From Hydrangea macrophylla (lineage: Eukaryota; Streptophyta; Magnoliopsida; Cornales; Hydrangeaceae), in the NCBI GenBank assembly GCA_033977485.1, contig CM066985.1:70107045-70171044 (forward strand): a stretch of DNA of 64,000 bases, in the 5' to 3' direction. The notes under the pieces were generated by a model. The model ran no database searches. It was not told the DNA's origin and worked only from the letters and a program-made list of their open reading frames with translations. Both the position numbers and the translations under genes were made by a program. This document shows, one piece after another, positions 11,898 through 25,100 of this stretch; the stretch's first letter is position 1, and the number at the start of each line of letters is the position of its first letter.

Positions 11898-14489
11898 TGT
11901 CACACCCCAACCCGCCTCGTGCGGATTAGGACACGTGTAACAAGGCTACAAGCTCCCAATTACATTACTTTGTAAAGAAATATACGAATTATAGAGAAAC
12001 ACATGTATTTAACCACATTAAAGAACTCTGTTGTTACAAAATAGGCTCCAAGGGCAAAATGGTCATTAATAAAGTATGTAAAATTTTTATACCAAAAGTT
12101 AGATTTTTGAGTCTCGGTTCCAACGCAACAAACGACGCGTGAATCCGAGTTTTATAGAAAAAGTTATGCATGTTTCCGTAAAAATGGACGTCCAGGGAAA
12201 AATACAAAGCAGATCGATCCCTTCATAAAGGGCGGATCGATCCATTTATATTAGTCTCCCGCAGAATGTCCCCTTGAAAGGGCGGATCGATCCCTTCACA
12301 AATCGCGGATCGATCCCCTTCACAATTCTGCTGCTAAATTTTGTTTGCTGTCAAAACAAGTTTTAGCTTACCAAAACTCAATCAAATCACATGGAAACAT
12401 TATGAAACTTTGGGAAATCAATTCCAACACATTTCTAAACATGTTTAAACTCAAATTAAGCATGGATCATAAAATCATATTCACAATTTGAACAAATCCA
12501 CTAAGAACTCATTTCATTTGAAATACAATGATCTTTTCAACTTTGAAACTCAATTCTCATTCAAAATTCATGAAACTTGTTGGGAATTAACTCAAGGTCT
12601 TAACTAACATTGTGAACACTAAGGAAACATGTTTAAGACACTAGCGGCACATCCGGACTTGCCGAAATGGTCAAATTCATTACTTGCATCACACTTGAGC
12701 AAAACAAGAGATATTACACATTAGTTTCCAAATTCACTTTCACTTTCCAAAATACAAGTTTTAGGATTCAAACTCTTTTTCTACAACCCAAATATGAACA
12801 TTAACATAAAAGAAACCATAATTTACATCATTTTAAAGTTCAAAAGAAGTTCACAAGCATGAGGCTCAAATCTCCCCCATCTCTCCCATCTCTCCCGTCT
12901 CTCCTCATCTCTCCCGTCCACAAGTCAAGACTTCAAGCCTCAAGTCGAGAACCTCAAGCCACTAGTTACATTATAACATAAGTTTAAAACGTATCTACAA
13001 GTTCGCCCAAGACATGAGTTAACTATACATCTCCAAACCATAAGTTGCATTAGGAAACTTAAATATCTAGATTTATAAACATATCAACACACATCTCATA
13101 ACCCCCATGCCCAACTTGTCGTTTTGATCATTTTCCTTCCTCCTCCCGTGCCGTACCTGCGGTGGTTATTCAATAACCACAACAGAAAATAGCATTTGTT
13201 TAAGCTTTCGCTTAGTGAGTAAACTAATCACATGTATGAATATAATGTCATATTTAATGCACAAATCAACAATTAACATATCATTTAGTCTCCAAAGACC
13301 AAATATCAATTCACCGTTTCGTCGCTCTTGCCTTTTGCCCTTATGTGCATATAGCACCTCTAATTCACACAATCTCACACACCCTTCTACAGCTGGGTCG
13401 CCACTCACACACCTTTACACAGTTAGTGTGGTGAGTACCCTTACACCATTGGGTTTTTCCACTTCTCCTTATTATGGAGTAAATCCACGGTGAATTAACA
13501 TAAGGCTTTCTTCAACCCACATAAGCACATAATCACATCATCATCTCATCATGGTAATTCACACACCATTTAACACATATTAACTTCCAATTTTAAGTAA
13601 ACTAGCCAAACCCACATAAATCAACATGTTCATATATACCCAATTCTCATGTCCATGCTCTAATTTACAAGAATTCAACAAACTAACATGTAAATTAACA
13701 CATTTAACATGATTTACATTCAGACCATGGATTAGAGTCACTCACCTCTTATAGATTTTACCCCAACAAGCAAATTCCTTAACAATTGTTGCCCAAATCC
13801 TACTCCGGAGTGGTTCCTCCACGAGTCCGAAAATGGCTTCGATTCGTGAATCCGACGAACGGCGGCGACGGATCGGCGGAAAAACGACGTCGGCGTCTCG
13901 TCTCCGTCTTTCTCTCCCGGACTCTCTTTGTTTTGCTTAATTTCTGTGAATTATGAGAGTCCATACTCTCTTGACACACATGCAATGCATGTTGTGTGTG
14001 TTGTCAAGCATATATTTTTCCAACTTTTCATTTGCACCCCCGGAATTCTTAAGTTCTTATTATGATATCCCCCAAACATTCCATTAACTACCCAATTATT
14101 TAATGAGTGTTTGTCTAAGTTCCGTATGGGTCCCAACGTGGATCCCACATATTTTGTGAAATTGCTATCGCACCTACTAATTTAGATCGTTTTCACTTAT
14201 ACCCTTATTTGGGTGTCTAAATCAATACCAAATGCTACACATATATCAACATATAATATAAAAGCATTTAAGCAAATATTCATGTAATCACATAAAATGC
14301 ATTTAATCATGTAACAGGCAAATTACCAATTTACCCTTTGCTGGGTTCCATTTTCAAACCTGTCCCTCTTCACTGGGACTTTTCCATGGGCGAGTCCAAG
14401 CCTCCCCTTAATCCATTTTATACACTAATTATATCAATTAATGCATGTTAAGTTAATAATTAACCCTTTCTCCGGGTACGGGTGTTACA
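11898..14489 (-). repeat. LTR (3' LTR in element orientation), 2592 bp
   Basis: Left-hand copy of the LTR pair. It carries four GGATCGATCC-type palindromes at about 12210-12320, a TCACTCACCTC word at about 13739 and an ACTCACTAAGC word (minus strand) near 13210. Small open frames inside are not genes. Confidence 0.93.
12208..12322. repeat. GGATCGATCC palindrome cluster (left LTR)
   Basis: Four copies of GGATCGATCC or a one-base variant, mostly within the wider context AAAGGGCGGATCGATCC. The same cluster is at about 16221-16335 in the other LTR. Confidence 0.85.
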
Positions 14490-14504
14490 TTTCTCCCCCT
14501 CTAA

Positions 14505-15655
14505 AAAGAAGTTTGGTCCCCAAACTTTGCGTACTCAAGTTTCAATCACTCATAGATGTTCTTCCCACACTCCAATTTCTCATCTTCTAATTATCGTCTC
14601 AACTACATACTCTAGTAACTATACCTGTCGCCTCTTTATCTGTGGTGGCTATCCCTGCGGTTGTGAGTTGAAAATATCTAGCTCCTCTTTGTTCTCTTCC
14701 CGTCAGCTGTTGCACAGATCCTTGGGTTGTTGCACTTGACACAAAAGTACCCGAACCTCCTTGTTGTTTATTAGGACATTCCCGCGCTCGATGACCCGGT
14801 TGATCACATATATAACAATTACCCTTAATTACCATACTCCAATTTGGACAGTTCCTCGCGATATGTCCGAGTTCTTGACAAGCATTACAAGTTATCGTTT
14901 GATAGCATTTTCCCCAATGTTGTTTATTACACGTGGAACACCACGGTCTCTCCTCACTTGAACCACTACTTACCGATTGATTTCCAGAGTTTTGTCTTTT
15001 GAAACTTTCATGTTCACTATACTGGCTTGGCCCCAACCTCTTGTTTTGTAGGCTCGGTGGTGGTAGCAGGCTTGGATTGAACCCAAGGTCTCTTTCCACA
15101 ATGGAAGCAATGTCTAGTGCCCCGGCGTAAGTCTGAGGTCGAAATACTGTTACTCGCCCCCGGATATCACTTTTAAGTCCTGCCACAAACTTTCTCGCTT
15201 TCACCTTTTCATTTGTTATCATGTCTCCAGCAAACCTTCCCAAACTTGTATATTGTGCCGAGTACTCTCTAACCGACATCCCACCTTGTGTTAACTCCAT
15301 GAACTCTTGAGCTTTTTGGTCCTTGAAGGACTCCGGGAAGTATTGCTCATTGAATACCTCTAGGAACTGTTCCCAAGTGGTTGGTTGACCTGGGCCCAGC
15401 TTGGTACGCCACCAATACTGCGCCTCATCCTTCAACGTGTCAGCTGCAAATAAAACTTGTTGCTCTTCTGTACATGGTAGCACTCTAAAAATCTTCTCAT
15501 GTCCGAAATCCAAAAGTTTGCCCTCATCGGATCGGCTTCCCCACGGAATATTGTTGGCTTTTGCTTGTGAAATTTTGAAATAGTTACAACTTCCTCCCTC
15601 GGGTTTGGATTTGGTTGTACCGGCCTTTCCTCAACTACACGTGTTTCTGCCACTC
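14505..15655 (-). pseudogene. gag: Gag polyprotein with one frameshift
   Basis: The product is a Ty3/gypsy Gag, the structural protein of cytoplasmic retrotransposon particles. The N-terminal part (about 15432-15653) reads KPTIFRGEADPMRANFW, and the rest (14599-15513) is in the next frame with the retrotransposon gag core (LKDEAQYWW, VREYSAQY, ARKFVAGLK). Two CCHC zinc knuckles follow (CNACQELGHIARNC and CYICDQPGHRAREC). Comparison with the intact Gag at 54281 places a one-base loss near 15500. The frame ends just before the point where the protease would begin; about 100 bp later comes the polypurine tract. The copy cannot make full-length Gag without frameshifting. Confidence 0.88.
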
Positions 15656-15910
15656 AGACTAATCCTTCAATTGCCCTTTCAACTCTTTCCATACGGTTTG
15701 AGTTCTCACCTCCAGACATTTTGCTTGACACCCACACATATTATACACTCACGTTACTTTAAATAACTCCATGGCATGCTAATCAACACTAAAAACATGC
15801 TAAGTAAACGTGAATGCATGATCATGAAACTACGTGTCGTTGTGTGCACACTACACATCGTACGTCTCTCGTCCCCAAAGCCTCTAGCCTAATGCTCTGA
15901 TACCAAAAAT

Positions 15911-18502
15911 TGTCACACCCCAACCCGCCTCGTGCGGATTAGGACACGTGTAACAAGGCTACAAGCTCCCAATTACATTACTTTGTAAAGAAATATACGA
16001 ATTATAGAGAAACACATGTATTTAACCACATTAAAGAACTCTGTTGTTACAAAATAGGCTCCAAGGGCAAAATGGTCATTAATAAAGTATGTAAAATTTT
16101 TATACCAAAAGTTAGATTTTTGAGTCCCGGTTCCAACGCAACAAACGACGCGTGAATCCGAGTTTTATAGAAAAAGTTATGCATGTTTCCGTAAAAATGG
16201 ACGTCCAAGGAAAAATACAAAGCGGATCGATCCCTTCATAAAGGGCGGATCGATCCATTTATATTAGTCTCCCGCAGAATGTCCCCTTGAAAGGGCGGAT
16301 CGATCCCTTCACAAATCGCGGATCGATCCCCTTCACAATTCTGCTGCTAAATTTTGTTTGCTGTCAAAACAAGTTTTAGCTTACCAAAACTCAATCAAAT
16401 CACATGGAAACATTATGAAACTTTGGGAAATCAATTCCAACACATTTCTAAACATGTTTAAACTCAAATTAAGCATGGATCATAAAATCATATTCACAAT
16501 TTGGTCAAATCCACTAAGAACTCATTTCATTTGAAATACAATGATCTTTTCAACTTTGAAACTCAATTCTCATTCAAAATTCATGAAACTTGTTGGGAAT
16601 TAACTCAAGGTCTTAACTAACATTGTGAACACTAAGGAAACATGTTTAAGACACTAGCGGCACATCCGGACTTGCCGAAATGGTCAAATTCATTACTTGC
16701 ATCACACTTGAGCAAAACAAGAGATATTACACATTAGTTTCCAAATTCACTTTTACTTTCCAAAATACAAGTTTTAGGATTCAAACTCTTTTTCTACAAC
16801 CCAAATATGAACATTAACATAAAAGAAACCATAATTTACATCATTTTAAAGTTCAAAAGAAGTTCACAAGCATGAGGCTCAAATCTCCCCCATCTCTCCC
16901 ATCTCTCCCGTCTCTCCTCATCTCTCCCGTCCACAAGTCAAGACTTCAAGCCTCAAGTCGAGAACCTCAAGCCACTAGTTACATTATAACATAAGTTTAA
17001 AACGTATCTACAAGTTCGCCCAAGACATGAGTTAACTATACATCTCCAAACCATAAGTTGCATTAGGAAACTTAAATATCTAGATTTATAAACATATCAA
17101 CACACATCTCATAACCCCCATGCCCAACTTGTCGTTTTGATCATTTTCCTTCCTCCTCCCGTGCCGTACCTGCGGTGGTTATTCAATAACCACAACAGAA
17201 AATATCATTTGTTTAAGCTTTCGCTTAGTGAGTAAACTAATCACATGTATGAATATAATGTCATATTCAATGCACAAATCAACAATTAACATATCATTTA
17301 GTCTCCAAAGACCAAATATCAATTCACCGTGTCGTCGCTCTTGCCTTTTGCCCTTATGTGCATATAGCACCTCTAATTCACACAATCTCACACACCCTTC
17401 TACAGCTGGGTCGCCACTCACACACCTTTACACAGTTAGTATGGTGAGTACCCTTACACCGTTGGGTTTTTCCACTTCTCCTTATTATGGAGTAAATCCA
17501 CGGTGAATTAACATAAGGCTTTCTTCAACCCACATAAGCACATAATCACATCATCATCTCATCATGGTAATTCACACACCATTTAACACATATTAACTTC
17601 CAATTTTAAGTAAACTAGCCAAACCCACATAAATCAACATGTTCATATATACCCAATTCTCATGTCCATGCTCTAATTTACAAGAATTCAACAAACTAAC
17701 ATGTAAATTAACACATTTAACATGATTTACATTCAGCCCATGGATTAGAGTCACTCACCTCTTATAGATTTTACCCCAACAAGCAAATTCCTTAACAATT
17801 GTTGCCCAAATCCTACTCCGGAGTGGTTCCTCCACGAGTCCGAAAATGGCTTCGATTCGTGAATCCGACGAACGGCGGCGACGGATCGGCGGAAAAACGA
17901 CGTCGGCGTCTCGTCTCCGTCTTTCTCTCCCGGACTCTCTTTGTTTTGCTTAATTTCTGTGAATTATGAGAGTCCATACTCTCTTGACACACATGCAATG
18001 CATGTTGTGTGTGTTGTCAAGAATATATTTTTCCAACTTTTCATTTGCACCCCCGGAATTCTTAAGTTCTTATTATGATATCCCCCAAACATTCCATTAA
18101 CTACCCAATTATTTAATGAGTGTTTGTCTAAGTTCCGTATGGGTCCCAACGTGGATCCCACATATTTTGTGAAATTGCTATCGCACCTACTAATTTAGAT
18201 CGTTTTCACTTATACCCTTATTTGGGTGTCTAAATCAATACCAAATGCTACACATATATCAACATATAATATAAAAGCATTTAAGCAAATATTCATGTAA
18301 TCACATAAAATGCATTTAATCATGTAACAGGCAAATTACCAATTTACCCTTTGCTGGGTTCCATTTTCAAACCTGTCCCTCTTCACTGGGACTTTTCCAT
18401 GGGCGAGTCCAAGCCTCCCCTTAATCCATTTTATACACTAATTATATCAATTAATGCATGTTAAGTTAATAATTAACCCTTTCTCCGGGTACGGGTGTTA
18501 CA
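15911..18502 (-). repeat. LTR (5' LTR in element orientation), 2592 bp
   Basis: Right-hand copy, same length and ends as 11898-14489, with about a dozen scattered substitutions seen by eye. It holds the same four GGATCGATCC palindromes at about 16221-16335. Confidence 0.93.
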
Positions 18503-18584
18503 CTAGTACAAAATTATCAAACAACTTAGTAGTAAATTTCATAAGCTCCTTTTAAAAAGCCACATGGGGCCAAACTAAGCCTAA

Positions 18585-19390
18585 GTCTTTTCCACACACA
18601 TTTTAGTTATTTATATGCACAGTGTATTTCCCTAAGTTTACCCAGCAACTGAATGGAATTTTGATCTACATGCTTAGTACTTTGTAGTGCTGAACAAGGC
18701 ACATGGAGTAAGTTATTGGTTAAATACACATTTTCGATAGTGCCTTTAGACATACGTGTTCCTACGATTGTCCAATAGATAATGCTAATTCAATGCTTCA
18801 TTATAATCAGTTCGATCCATTTAACTGCAGCTTTTTGAATTTGGTACTTTAGATTGTCTTTTGGTTTCATTTTGACGTCACAGGTAACGAAGTTGGAAAT
18901 GAGGTGCTAATGAATCTCCATGTAATTGAACTACCCTTGAACTCTTTATGTTCAGTATGGTTGTTAAAGAAGAGTAAACTAAACGCAGTTGTAAATTTTT
19001 TTTCCACAGGGATATATTAGAATTGATTTTATTGCAATCTGACATAAATGTTTTTTTTTCCTAAGCATATTACATGAATGCTTAAATTTAGAGGTTCTTG
19101 ATAATGAGAATGTTTTCTCTCTTTTTTTTTTTGGCTAAACATAATGAGAATGTCTATTAGTGCACAAGTGGATACTAATGGTCTATGTTAAAATTTGGTA
19201 CGACTCCCATTTTCTATTTTTTTAGGTGAGCTGTTGGCCGAAAACAAGCATAGTTATAATTGTTGGCCGAAAACAAGTATAGTTATAATTGTTCAATTTG
19301 AAATGTCGCATGCACATGCAATTGATTAATGGCCGAACGCATGTACGGTTTGTATTGTTCGGTAGTGGCTTTAGCCACGAGCAATACCTA
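18585..19390. other. Intergenic AT-rich sequence with a 32-bp tandem duplication
   Basis: No gene seen. A unit beginning TGTTGGCCGAAAACAAG and ending in TATAATT occurs twice in tandem at about 19231-19292. Confidence 0.5.

Positions 19391-19441
<51 letters not shown>
19391..19441. repeat. Compound microsatellite (GT)n(AT)n(AG)n
   Basis: Consecutive runs of GT, AT and AG dinucleotides. Flanking frames on both strands are artefacts of the repeat. Confidence 0.9.
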
Positions 19442-20132
19442 CAAAAGTTGATGGAGAGAGAAAGAAGATCGTCGACACTACCTCCGCAACACCATGTCCA
19501 CCACCTTCTTTCATAGGCGATTCATGAAGATCGTCAACACAGAAGCTTGATTCACTATCGACTACGTAATCTAAGAATTTTGATACAAATTTCTCACAAT
19601 TTTGGAACAAATCTCACGTAGCTTCGATTCAAACATTGGAGATGATTATTGTTTTGATTAGGGCTTGGCTTCACACTAAAGGTTTTCGATTCGACGGCGA
19701 CGATTAGAAGACTGCATGACAGCAATGGCTAGAATACTAACTCGAGTCTTTCGTTTAACCTCTATAATCTTTTTATTTTTTCTACTTTATATTTATTTTG
19801 TCTGTAGTTTTTTGGTGATGTGAAAATTTCCATGATCGCTAAGAGAATAATAGTGCAAAATTTGTTTGCGCGTATATATATTTGAATAGAAGTTTTGCAA
19901 AGAATTCGTCTTATTAAAATTTTGAATAGAAGTGAGAAATTTCTCATCAAATTTGAGGTTATTTGGTGAGAACTTCTCACTTTGTTAATGAGAAGTGATA
20001 AATTTATGATAAATATTGTCTACATGTGTGTATATATTTGAACAAAAGTGAGAAATTCTCACTAAATACCCACAAATTTCACACCTTAAATTAAAAACTC
20101 GAAAAAAAATCTTTGCTAATACCATTACACAT

Positions 20133-20301
20133 ACAATAATGCTACAAGCACAAAAATTGTGCACATAATTTGTGCACCGAAATCAGGGCCATTCATTTTA
20201 GTGGGCCCTATACACTTTTGAGTGGGGGCCACCGAAATAAATGGCCACGATTTTTCGGTGCACAAATTCTGTGCACATTTTCAGTCACCCAAATATTATT
20301 C
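20133..20301. mobile_element. Palindromic hAT-type MITE, TSD TTACACAT
   Basis: The arms pair over most of the 169 bp (left GTGCACCGAAATCAGGGCCA, right arm complementary with GTGCACCGAAAAATCGTGG). The 8-bp direct repeat TTACACAT flanks it at 20125-20132 and 20302-20309. Confidence 0.85.
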
Positions 20302-20730
20302 TTACACATATACATAACACAACTATGATTATTTTTAAAAGAAAGACATGCAAACATACTGAGAAGTTTTTCACTTAATAATGAGAAAATATTCTTACAC
20401 ATTAAGTGATAGATTCTCACTAAATTATAAGAAAATTATCCGTTGATTTTAGGGATATTAATCTCAAATCCATGATCTCCTAAAAATGCGCTTCCCATAA
20501 CTGTATATAACACAAATTTGAAAGTATTTTGAATATACAAAGCTGTATATACAAGAAAAAAAAAAAAAAAGAAGAAGAAGAAGAAGAAAAAATTGAGAAA
20601 TTCTCACATTACTCTGTTAAACCAAAATCTCTTTATTTTATGGATATTAATCCCCTTATCCATGATATCCTAAAAATTCGTTTCCCATAACTGCATATAC
20701 CACGATTTTGGAAGTGTTTTAAATATACAC

Positions 20731-20732
<2 letters not shown>

Positions 20733-20801
<69 letters not shown>

Positions 20802-20802
20802 A
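20733..20802. repeat. (CT)n(AT)n microsatellite
   Basis: A run of about 22 CT units followed by about 11 AT units. Confidence 0.9.
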
Positions 20803-21560
20803 AAGAATTTTGTATTAACAGAATTTCTCACCTTTTTGTTAGTAACTTTCAATCTTCCACACAAAATTATCTGTTATTTCTATGATTCAAATCAATATAA
20901 AACATACAGATCATTTTTTACTGCAACGTATTACATACAGATCATTTTACCAGAGTGAGGAAACTCCTTGATTTTAGCAAACACATTTGAAAGTTGAGTA
21001 AAATAAAGAAATTCTTCGATTTTAGCAATATTTATTCTCTTATCCATGATCTCCATGGATTACACTTGTCATATCCGTCATTCACATGCCTTATTTGTGC
21101 TGGTGGTACATATATACATATGTACATCTAATCATATGGCCAATTTCGAATGCTCTAATAACAAATATCTCACTTAGTAATACAAATTTCTCACTTTTTG
21201 AATGCATATAATATGAAATTTCTCACAACTAAGTCAATTCTTCCAACAAGCTTATCACCAAATTCTCAAATAATGAATTTCAACCTGATTTCGCACTATA
21301 TTGTGAATTATAGTTATGAATTTCGCACTATATTGTGAGAATTTCTCATCTTTTTATCAGCAACCTTCAATCTTCCACACAAAATTATCTATTATTTCTA
21401 CGATTCGAATAAATAAAACATACAAATCATTTTCTATTATAAACACGTTACATACATATTTAAAAAAAAGCATTATTTTGAACCACAAATCAGCATGATT
21501 TTTAAGATAAAAATCATTATCCATGATCTCCTAACAATCCGCTCCATTTATTAACTACCT

Positions 21561-22175
21561 TATACAACTTTATTTGAATTTCACATGTGTCATATATATG
21601 TGTATACATATACAGTTATGTACATATGTATGACAAGAGTATAATGGTCCGGATTTATACTAACCATTTAGGAATACGGACTAATTATTGATTTCTATTC
21701 CAAATTAATGATTAATTTCTATACACCAAATCAAGTAAGGATCAATTTCTATTAATGGCCATAATTAGAGACCAAATCGTATATTTCTATATTTAATAAA
21801 GCTAGTTATAAAAGGAAAAGGAGCAAGTGAAGCACACCACTTGTATTGTTTCAAACCTCAACAACTTAGAGCTAATGAGCTAAAAGCACAGGTAAAATAA
21901 ACAGTGAAAAGACAACACCACAAATATACTAGATAAAACAGAACTTCAGTTTTATGTAATAACAGAAGTAGAATTTAAGATCCCAAAAATACAATGAAGG
22001 ATGATCACCAAGGATAAGAGTCTAGACCAACTACAAGCCCAATTTTGATTAGCGGAGAATGAAGACAAAAGATAGCTTGAAATAAAGTAACTGAGGATCA
22101 TCTTGTAGAAAATCCAGATTGCCAGACGCTCTCACCAGTCATGTCAAAATATAGCAGTAAATAGTACAAGTTCAA
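21561..22175. other. AT-rich sequence downstream of the RPB1-like gene
   Basis: No coding sequence is recognised. The part next to 22176 would be the 3' UTR and terminator region of the minus-strand gene, but I could not fix a cleavage site. Confidence 0.4.
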
Positions 22176-25100
22176 CTACAATCTGGAAATGGGAACATTA
22201 TACTTGCTGGGACTGTATGTTGGGCTTGATGGGGGATGTAATAGACATACCGCCGGACTTGTTGGGCTGAAACAAAAGTAACTCGTTACAAAACAAACTG
22301 AAAATGTAGTGAAATACCAAAACTGAAAAGACCCACCCAATGTCAACCAACTGGTCAATGATTCATAATCAGACCAATGCCATCAAAACATCCCCCCAAA
22401 ACAAATCAAACTCTGGAATAAACCAACTTAACATACCTATACATTACAGATGATGAAATGTATGGAATGGATAGGATTAACCTTGGGTTGCTGGGTGAGT
22501 TCGCCAGTGATGAAATGTATGGAATGGATATGGTTACCCTTGGAGGTGTTGGGTAATAGCGATGTGTTGTTTGACTGTATGACGGTGATGTTGGGATGTA
22601 GGTTGGAGATGTTGAGTTGTAGGACGGGGAAGTCGGGCTACAATAAGGTGAATTGGGATTGTATGTGGGAGAAGTAGGATTGTGACCATGTGAGGTTGGA
22701 CTATAACTCGAAGATGTAGGATTATAACCTGGTAAAGTAGGGTTCAAACTACGAGAAGTAGGAGAATAAGATGGACTAGTCGGAGAATATGCAGGAATAC
22801 TTGGGCTATACCCAGGAGAGCTTGGGCTATATGTTGGAGACGTTGGGCTGTAACCAGGGAAAGTTGGACTGTAACCCGGGGTAGTTGGACTGTAACCCGG
22901 GGAAGTTGGGCTGTAACCGGGGGAAGTTGGACTGTAACCAGGAGAAGTTGGACTGTAACGAGGGGAAGCTGGACTGTAACCAGGGAAAGTTGGACTGTAA
23001 CCGGGAGAAGTTGGGCTGTAACCGGGGGAAGTTGGACTGTAACCGGGGGAAGTTGAACTATAACCGGGAGAAGTTGGACTGTAACCGGGGGAAGTTGGAC
23101 TGTAACCGGGAGATGATGGACTGTAACCAGGGGATAATGGTGGCAGTGTTCGATCTATGAACCCAAAAGGGATTCGTTTATCCTCTACATTTTGCTGCCC
23201 CACACAAGCAATCATCTGTGATATGTTGATGAAACTTCCTTTAGCTCCTGCAGTGACCATTGCCTTGAGATTGTTGGTCTCTGATAAGCTGTTCTGTGCT
23301 GGACTTCCGACCTCATCACGAGCCTTATTCAACACCTAGAATGACGGCAGAACCTATCAGACTTCAGAGAGCATCTGAAACAGAAAAGAATTAACGAAGG
23401 TAGTTGGTTTAAGCACCTGATTTACTCTATTTTCAAAAGACTCCATCATAGTTCTTCCAGGTTCCGCGCCCAACTGGTTTTCTTGGGCAGCCTCGAGAAG
23501 TTCTTTCACTTGGACTTTTGCTTTAGAAATAGTTTCATTAGTTTTTTTCATAGTTTTAGCCTCAGCGATTGTATCACCAATCCCAAGGCTAAACTCATTT
23601 TGCAAAAGCCAATAATTGACGAGCCATAGTGCATGTCCCAGGAATCTGCGATCTGCATCCGGACCAACATCTTCCCTGCATGCATTAACAGGGATAAAAA
23701 GAAGAAGAAGTACATAAGGGTGTGATCTTGATGGACTAGCATCAGATTTGTTGTTGGTTTCATAGTGATTTCAAAATTGGCATACACTAGCACACAATTA
23801 AAACAATTCATTCTGTCCACATGATAGACAGACCAATTATTTCCTGTGTTTGAACATTATGTACTGTCTTGTTTGGCAACCCATACAAACTTCCGGGGAA
23901 AATACATTAAGTTGAAAAAAGAATTGACATAATGGAAAACATATTTTCAAGAAAATGCCTACCAAATGACATGAATAAGATTCCCATTGGATATGCCGAG
24001 TGTCTTCTTGCAAAGGGTGCCAGAGAGAAGATCCCCTTTCTCTATCCGAACTTGGGTATCTCGGGGAGTCGTATACCCATTTTCAGATTCCGAGTGCCAG
24101 GCTGCAGTTCTCAAGAGATTTATCTGTTTTAGTATGACAAGATTAAAAACTTGTTTCCCAGTCCAAAGAGGCCTAGGCTTCAAAATTGCAGGAACAGGTT
24201 TTTTCCCATCAAAATCCTCCCACCACATCAAAATGTTCATGAAAACATCCTGCCAAATATACACACATCGCATACATATTATGAGTTAGGAATTAAGATT
24301 AGTAGGAAAATCAAGAAGCAAGCTGAAAAAATGGAACAACTCCTCTGTTACCATCACCTTCTCTACGAAAGTATCTCTTTTGGTGATTTTACGGGATCCT
24401 AAAAGTGAATCCTGTACAATTCCCATCACAGGATCATTTGATTGAGGTGACACAATGCATCCAGCCATCATCATTAGCTCCGACACTTCCGCTCTAGTTT
24501 CAAATGACTGGGGCACGTTCATGTTCATTTCATCTATGTCAAAATCAGCATTGTATGGTTTTGTAACAGACAAATTCAAGCGAAATGTCGAGTGTGGCAT
24601 TATCTTAATCTTATGCCCCATGATAGACATTTTGTGAAGGCTAGGTTGCCGATTGAACAGGACAAAATCTCCATCAGCTAAGTGGCGCTCAACCTGCATC
24701 AGAAGTTAGGTACACAATATTGCTCCGTTTGGTATGGAGTTAACTTTTTTGGTAGCATATATATGAACACTGATATACTTCACACACACATACATATATA
24801 TATCCAGAGAGAGAAAGAGAGGGCTTCAACAATGTCTAAAACATATGACAAGAAGTTAAAAAACAGCAGACATAAGCCAGAATACCCTTGGCTCTCCTGG
24901 CAATTCGTTGTCAAAGTATGCAGCTATATAAAACCATAATAACTGAGCAAATTCTGAGACAATGTGTGTAGGTGCCGCATTTTTCTCCTGCCTTGTCAGA
25001 TTGTCATTGTGTCTGATGATCATCGCCAGTTGATGAGTTAAATCATCCTGCATCAAGTGGATCAGAGAATCAGAACCACATCTAGTACTGTAGGCCATTA

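Larger units (their letters stand above)
11898..18502 (-). mobile_element. Gag-only LTR retrotransposon (TR-GAG-like), TSD CTAGT
   Basis: Two LTRs of 2592 bp each flank a 1421-bp internal region, with CTAGT at 11893-11897 and 18503-18507. On the minus strand the LTR starts TGTAACACCC and ends GGGTGTGACA. A primer-binding site for initiator tRNA-Met (TGGTATCAGAGC, 15894-15905) follows the 5' LTR. A polypurine tract (AGAGGGGGAGAAA, about 14490-14502) precedes the 3' LTR. Between them only gag is present; protease, RT, RNase H and integrase are absent. I noticed about a dozen differences between the LTRs, so the insertion is young. Mobilisation would need proteins in trans. Confidence 0.93.
11689..18581. 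mobile_element. Tourist-like MITE split by an LTR retrotransposon, TSD TAA
   Basis: The left end GGCTTACTTTGGCCCC and the reverse complement of the right end GGCTTAGTTTGGCCCC are inverted and flanked by TAA (11686-11688, 18582-18584). Removing the retrotransposon at 11898-18502 and one CTAGT leaves a MITE of about 283 bp. The MITE is therefore older than the retrotransposon. Confidence 0.8.
19900..21560. repeat. AT-rich region of repeated blocks with GAGAAATTTCTCAC words
   Basis: Words matching GTGAGAAATTTCTCA or half of it occur at least eight times (for example near 19930, 20048, 20595, 20820, 21205 and 21335). Longer blocks are duplicated: one with CATGATCTCCTAAAAATGCG at about 20470 and 20660, and one with TCAATCTTCCACACAAAATT at about 20850 and 21368. 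No gene is visible. Confidence 0.6.

Noticed and set aside
13166..13493. Pairs of 80- and 92-codon frames found twice (also 17179-17506)
   Set aside because: They overlap on opposite strands in the two LTR copies and carry no protein signature.
22885..23160. Plus-strand frame with repeated DCNRGKL units
   Set aside because: It is the antisense shadow of the RPB1 CTD heptads; 21-bp periodicity keeps it open.
23932..24289. Plus-strand frames of 66-100 codons
   Set aside because: Antisense to confirmed RPB1 exons (23963-24249).
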